A stretch of DNA of 13,293 nucleotides. Origin: Eubacterium sp. (lineage in GTDB: Bacteria > Bacillota > Clostridia > Oscillospirales > Acutalibacteraceae). The stretch lies in NCBI GenBank assembly GCA_029054965.1, contig JAIDEF010000176.1:1-13293 (forward strand). Reading direction: 5' to 3'. Below the pieces are notes generated by a model. That model saw only the letters and a program-made list of their open reading frames with translations. It was not told where the DNA came from and did not search any database. The position numbers and the translations under genes are program-made. This document shows positions 13,205 to 13,293 of this stretch, piece after piece (position 1 is the stretch's first letter; each line of letters begins with the position of its first letter).

Positions 13205-13293
13205 TTATGAGTGTAAGAATTGATAAAGTGAGATAATGAGTTCTTCGTCTGATAAATTTTCATCAGGAATATAATGCGTAAAAGTACTGTCAT
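13205..13293 (-). CDS. C-terminal end of a gene entering from the right edge (partial)
   Basis: A frame open to the right edge reads DSTFTHYIPDENLSDEELII then SLYQFLHS and stops at 13205-13207, 16 bases before the TTG start of the next gene. The acidic, amphipathic composition is much more protein-like than the alternative frame over the same bases. Too short for a family assignment. Confidence 0.55.
   Translation of the reverse strand, partial: DSTFTHYIPDENLSDEELIISLYQFLHS

Noticed and set aside
13189..13293. N-terminal 35 residues of the 96-codon frame at the right edge
   Set aside because: The same bases read in another frame give a better protein ending at 13205, and a ribosome binding site points to the TTG at 13188.

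Overview
The window is AT-rich chromosomal DNA from a Gram-positive Firmicute, most likely a gut-type clostridium near Ruminococcaceae/Oscillospiraceae. This rests on AG-rich Shine-Dalgarno sites, sigma-A type promoters, U-tailed intrinsic terminators, lipoproteins plus a sortase-like C-terminal signal, and the protein families seen. The species call is inference. No tRNA, rRNA, IS element, phage gene or CRISPR array was seen.

Left part (1-2720): a nucleosidase of the MTA/SAH type (+) converges on an XRE regulator (-), with the two stop codons overlapping. The regulator is divergent from a histidine phosphatase (+), which is followed by an unrecognised small lipoprotein (+). A bidirectional terminator at about 2688-2725 closes this block.

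Centre (2724-5262, all -): this is the most interesting part. A consensus-like promoter next to the hpt stop codon drives a cobalamin riboswitch with a very long, hairpin-rich insertion. The riboswitch ends in a terminator hairpin whose 3' arm is also the ribosome binding site of the first gene. The two genes it controls are a lipoprotein with a DUF4430 (transcobalamin-like C-terminal) domain and a secreted protein that looks like an alpha/alpha-barrel with a C-terminal wall-sorting-like signal. Human intrinsic factor and transcobalamin consist of an alpha/alpha barrel plus a DUF4430-like beta domain. The operon therefore looks like a split, surface-anchored bacterial counterpart, switched off by cobalamin and probably used to capture corrinoids. 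No transporter is encoded in the window.

Right of that: hpt (-) and a maltose/galactoside-type O-acetyltransferase (+) are transcribed divergently from well-formed promoters. Next comes a four-gene operon on - (rpe, a membrane-anchored DUF4015-like glycoside-hydrolase-type protein, a beta-sandwich membrane protein, mgtE). It is divergent from an ABC-F ATPase (+), one of whose two composite ATP sites looks degenerate. The right edge carries a doubtful 64-codon ORF (+), several hairpins, and a small operon on - (the C-terminus of an unseen gene and two short membrane proteins, one starting with TTG and one of only 54 residues).
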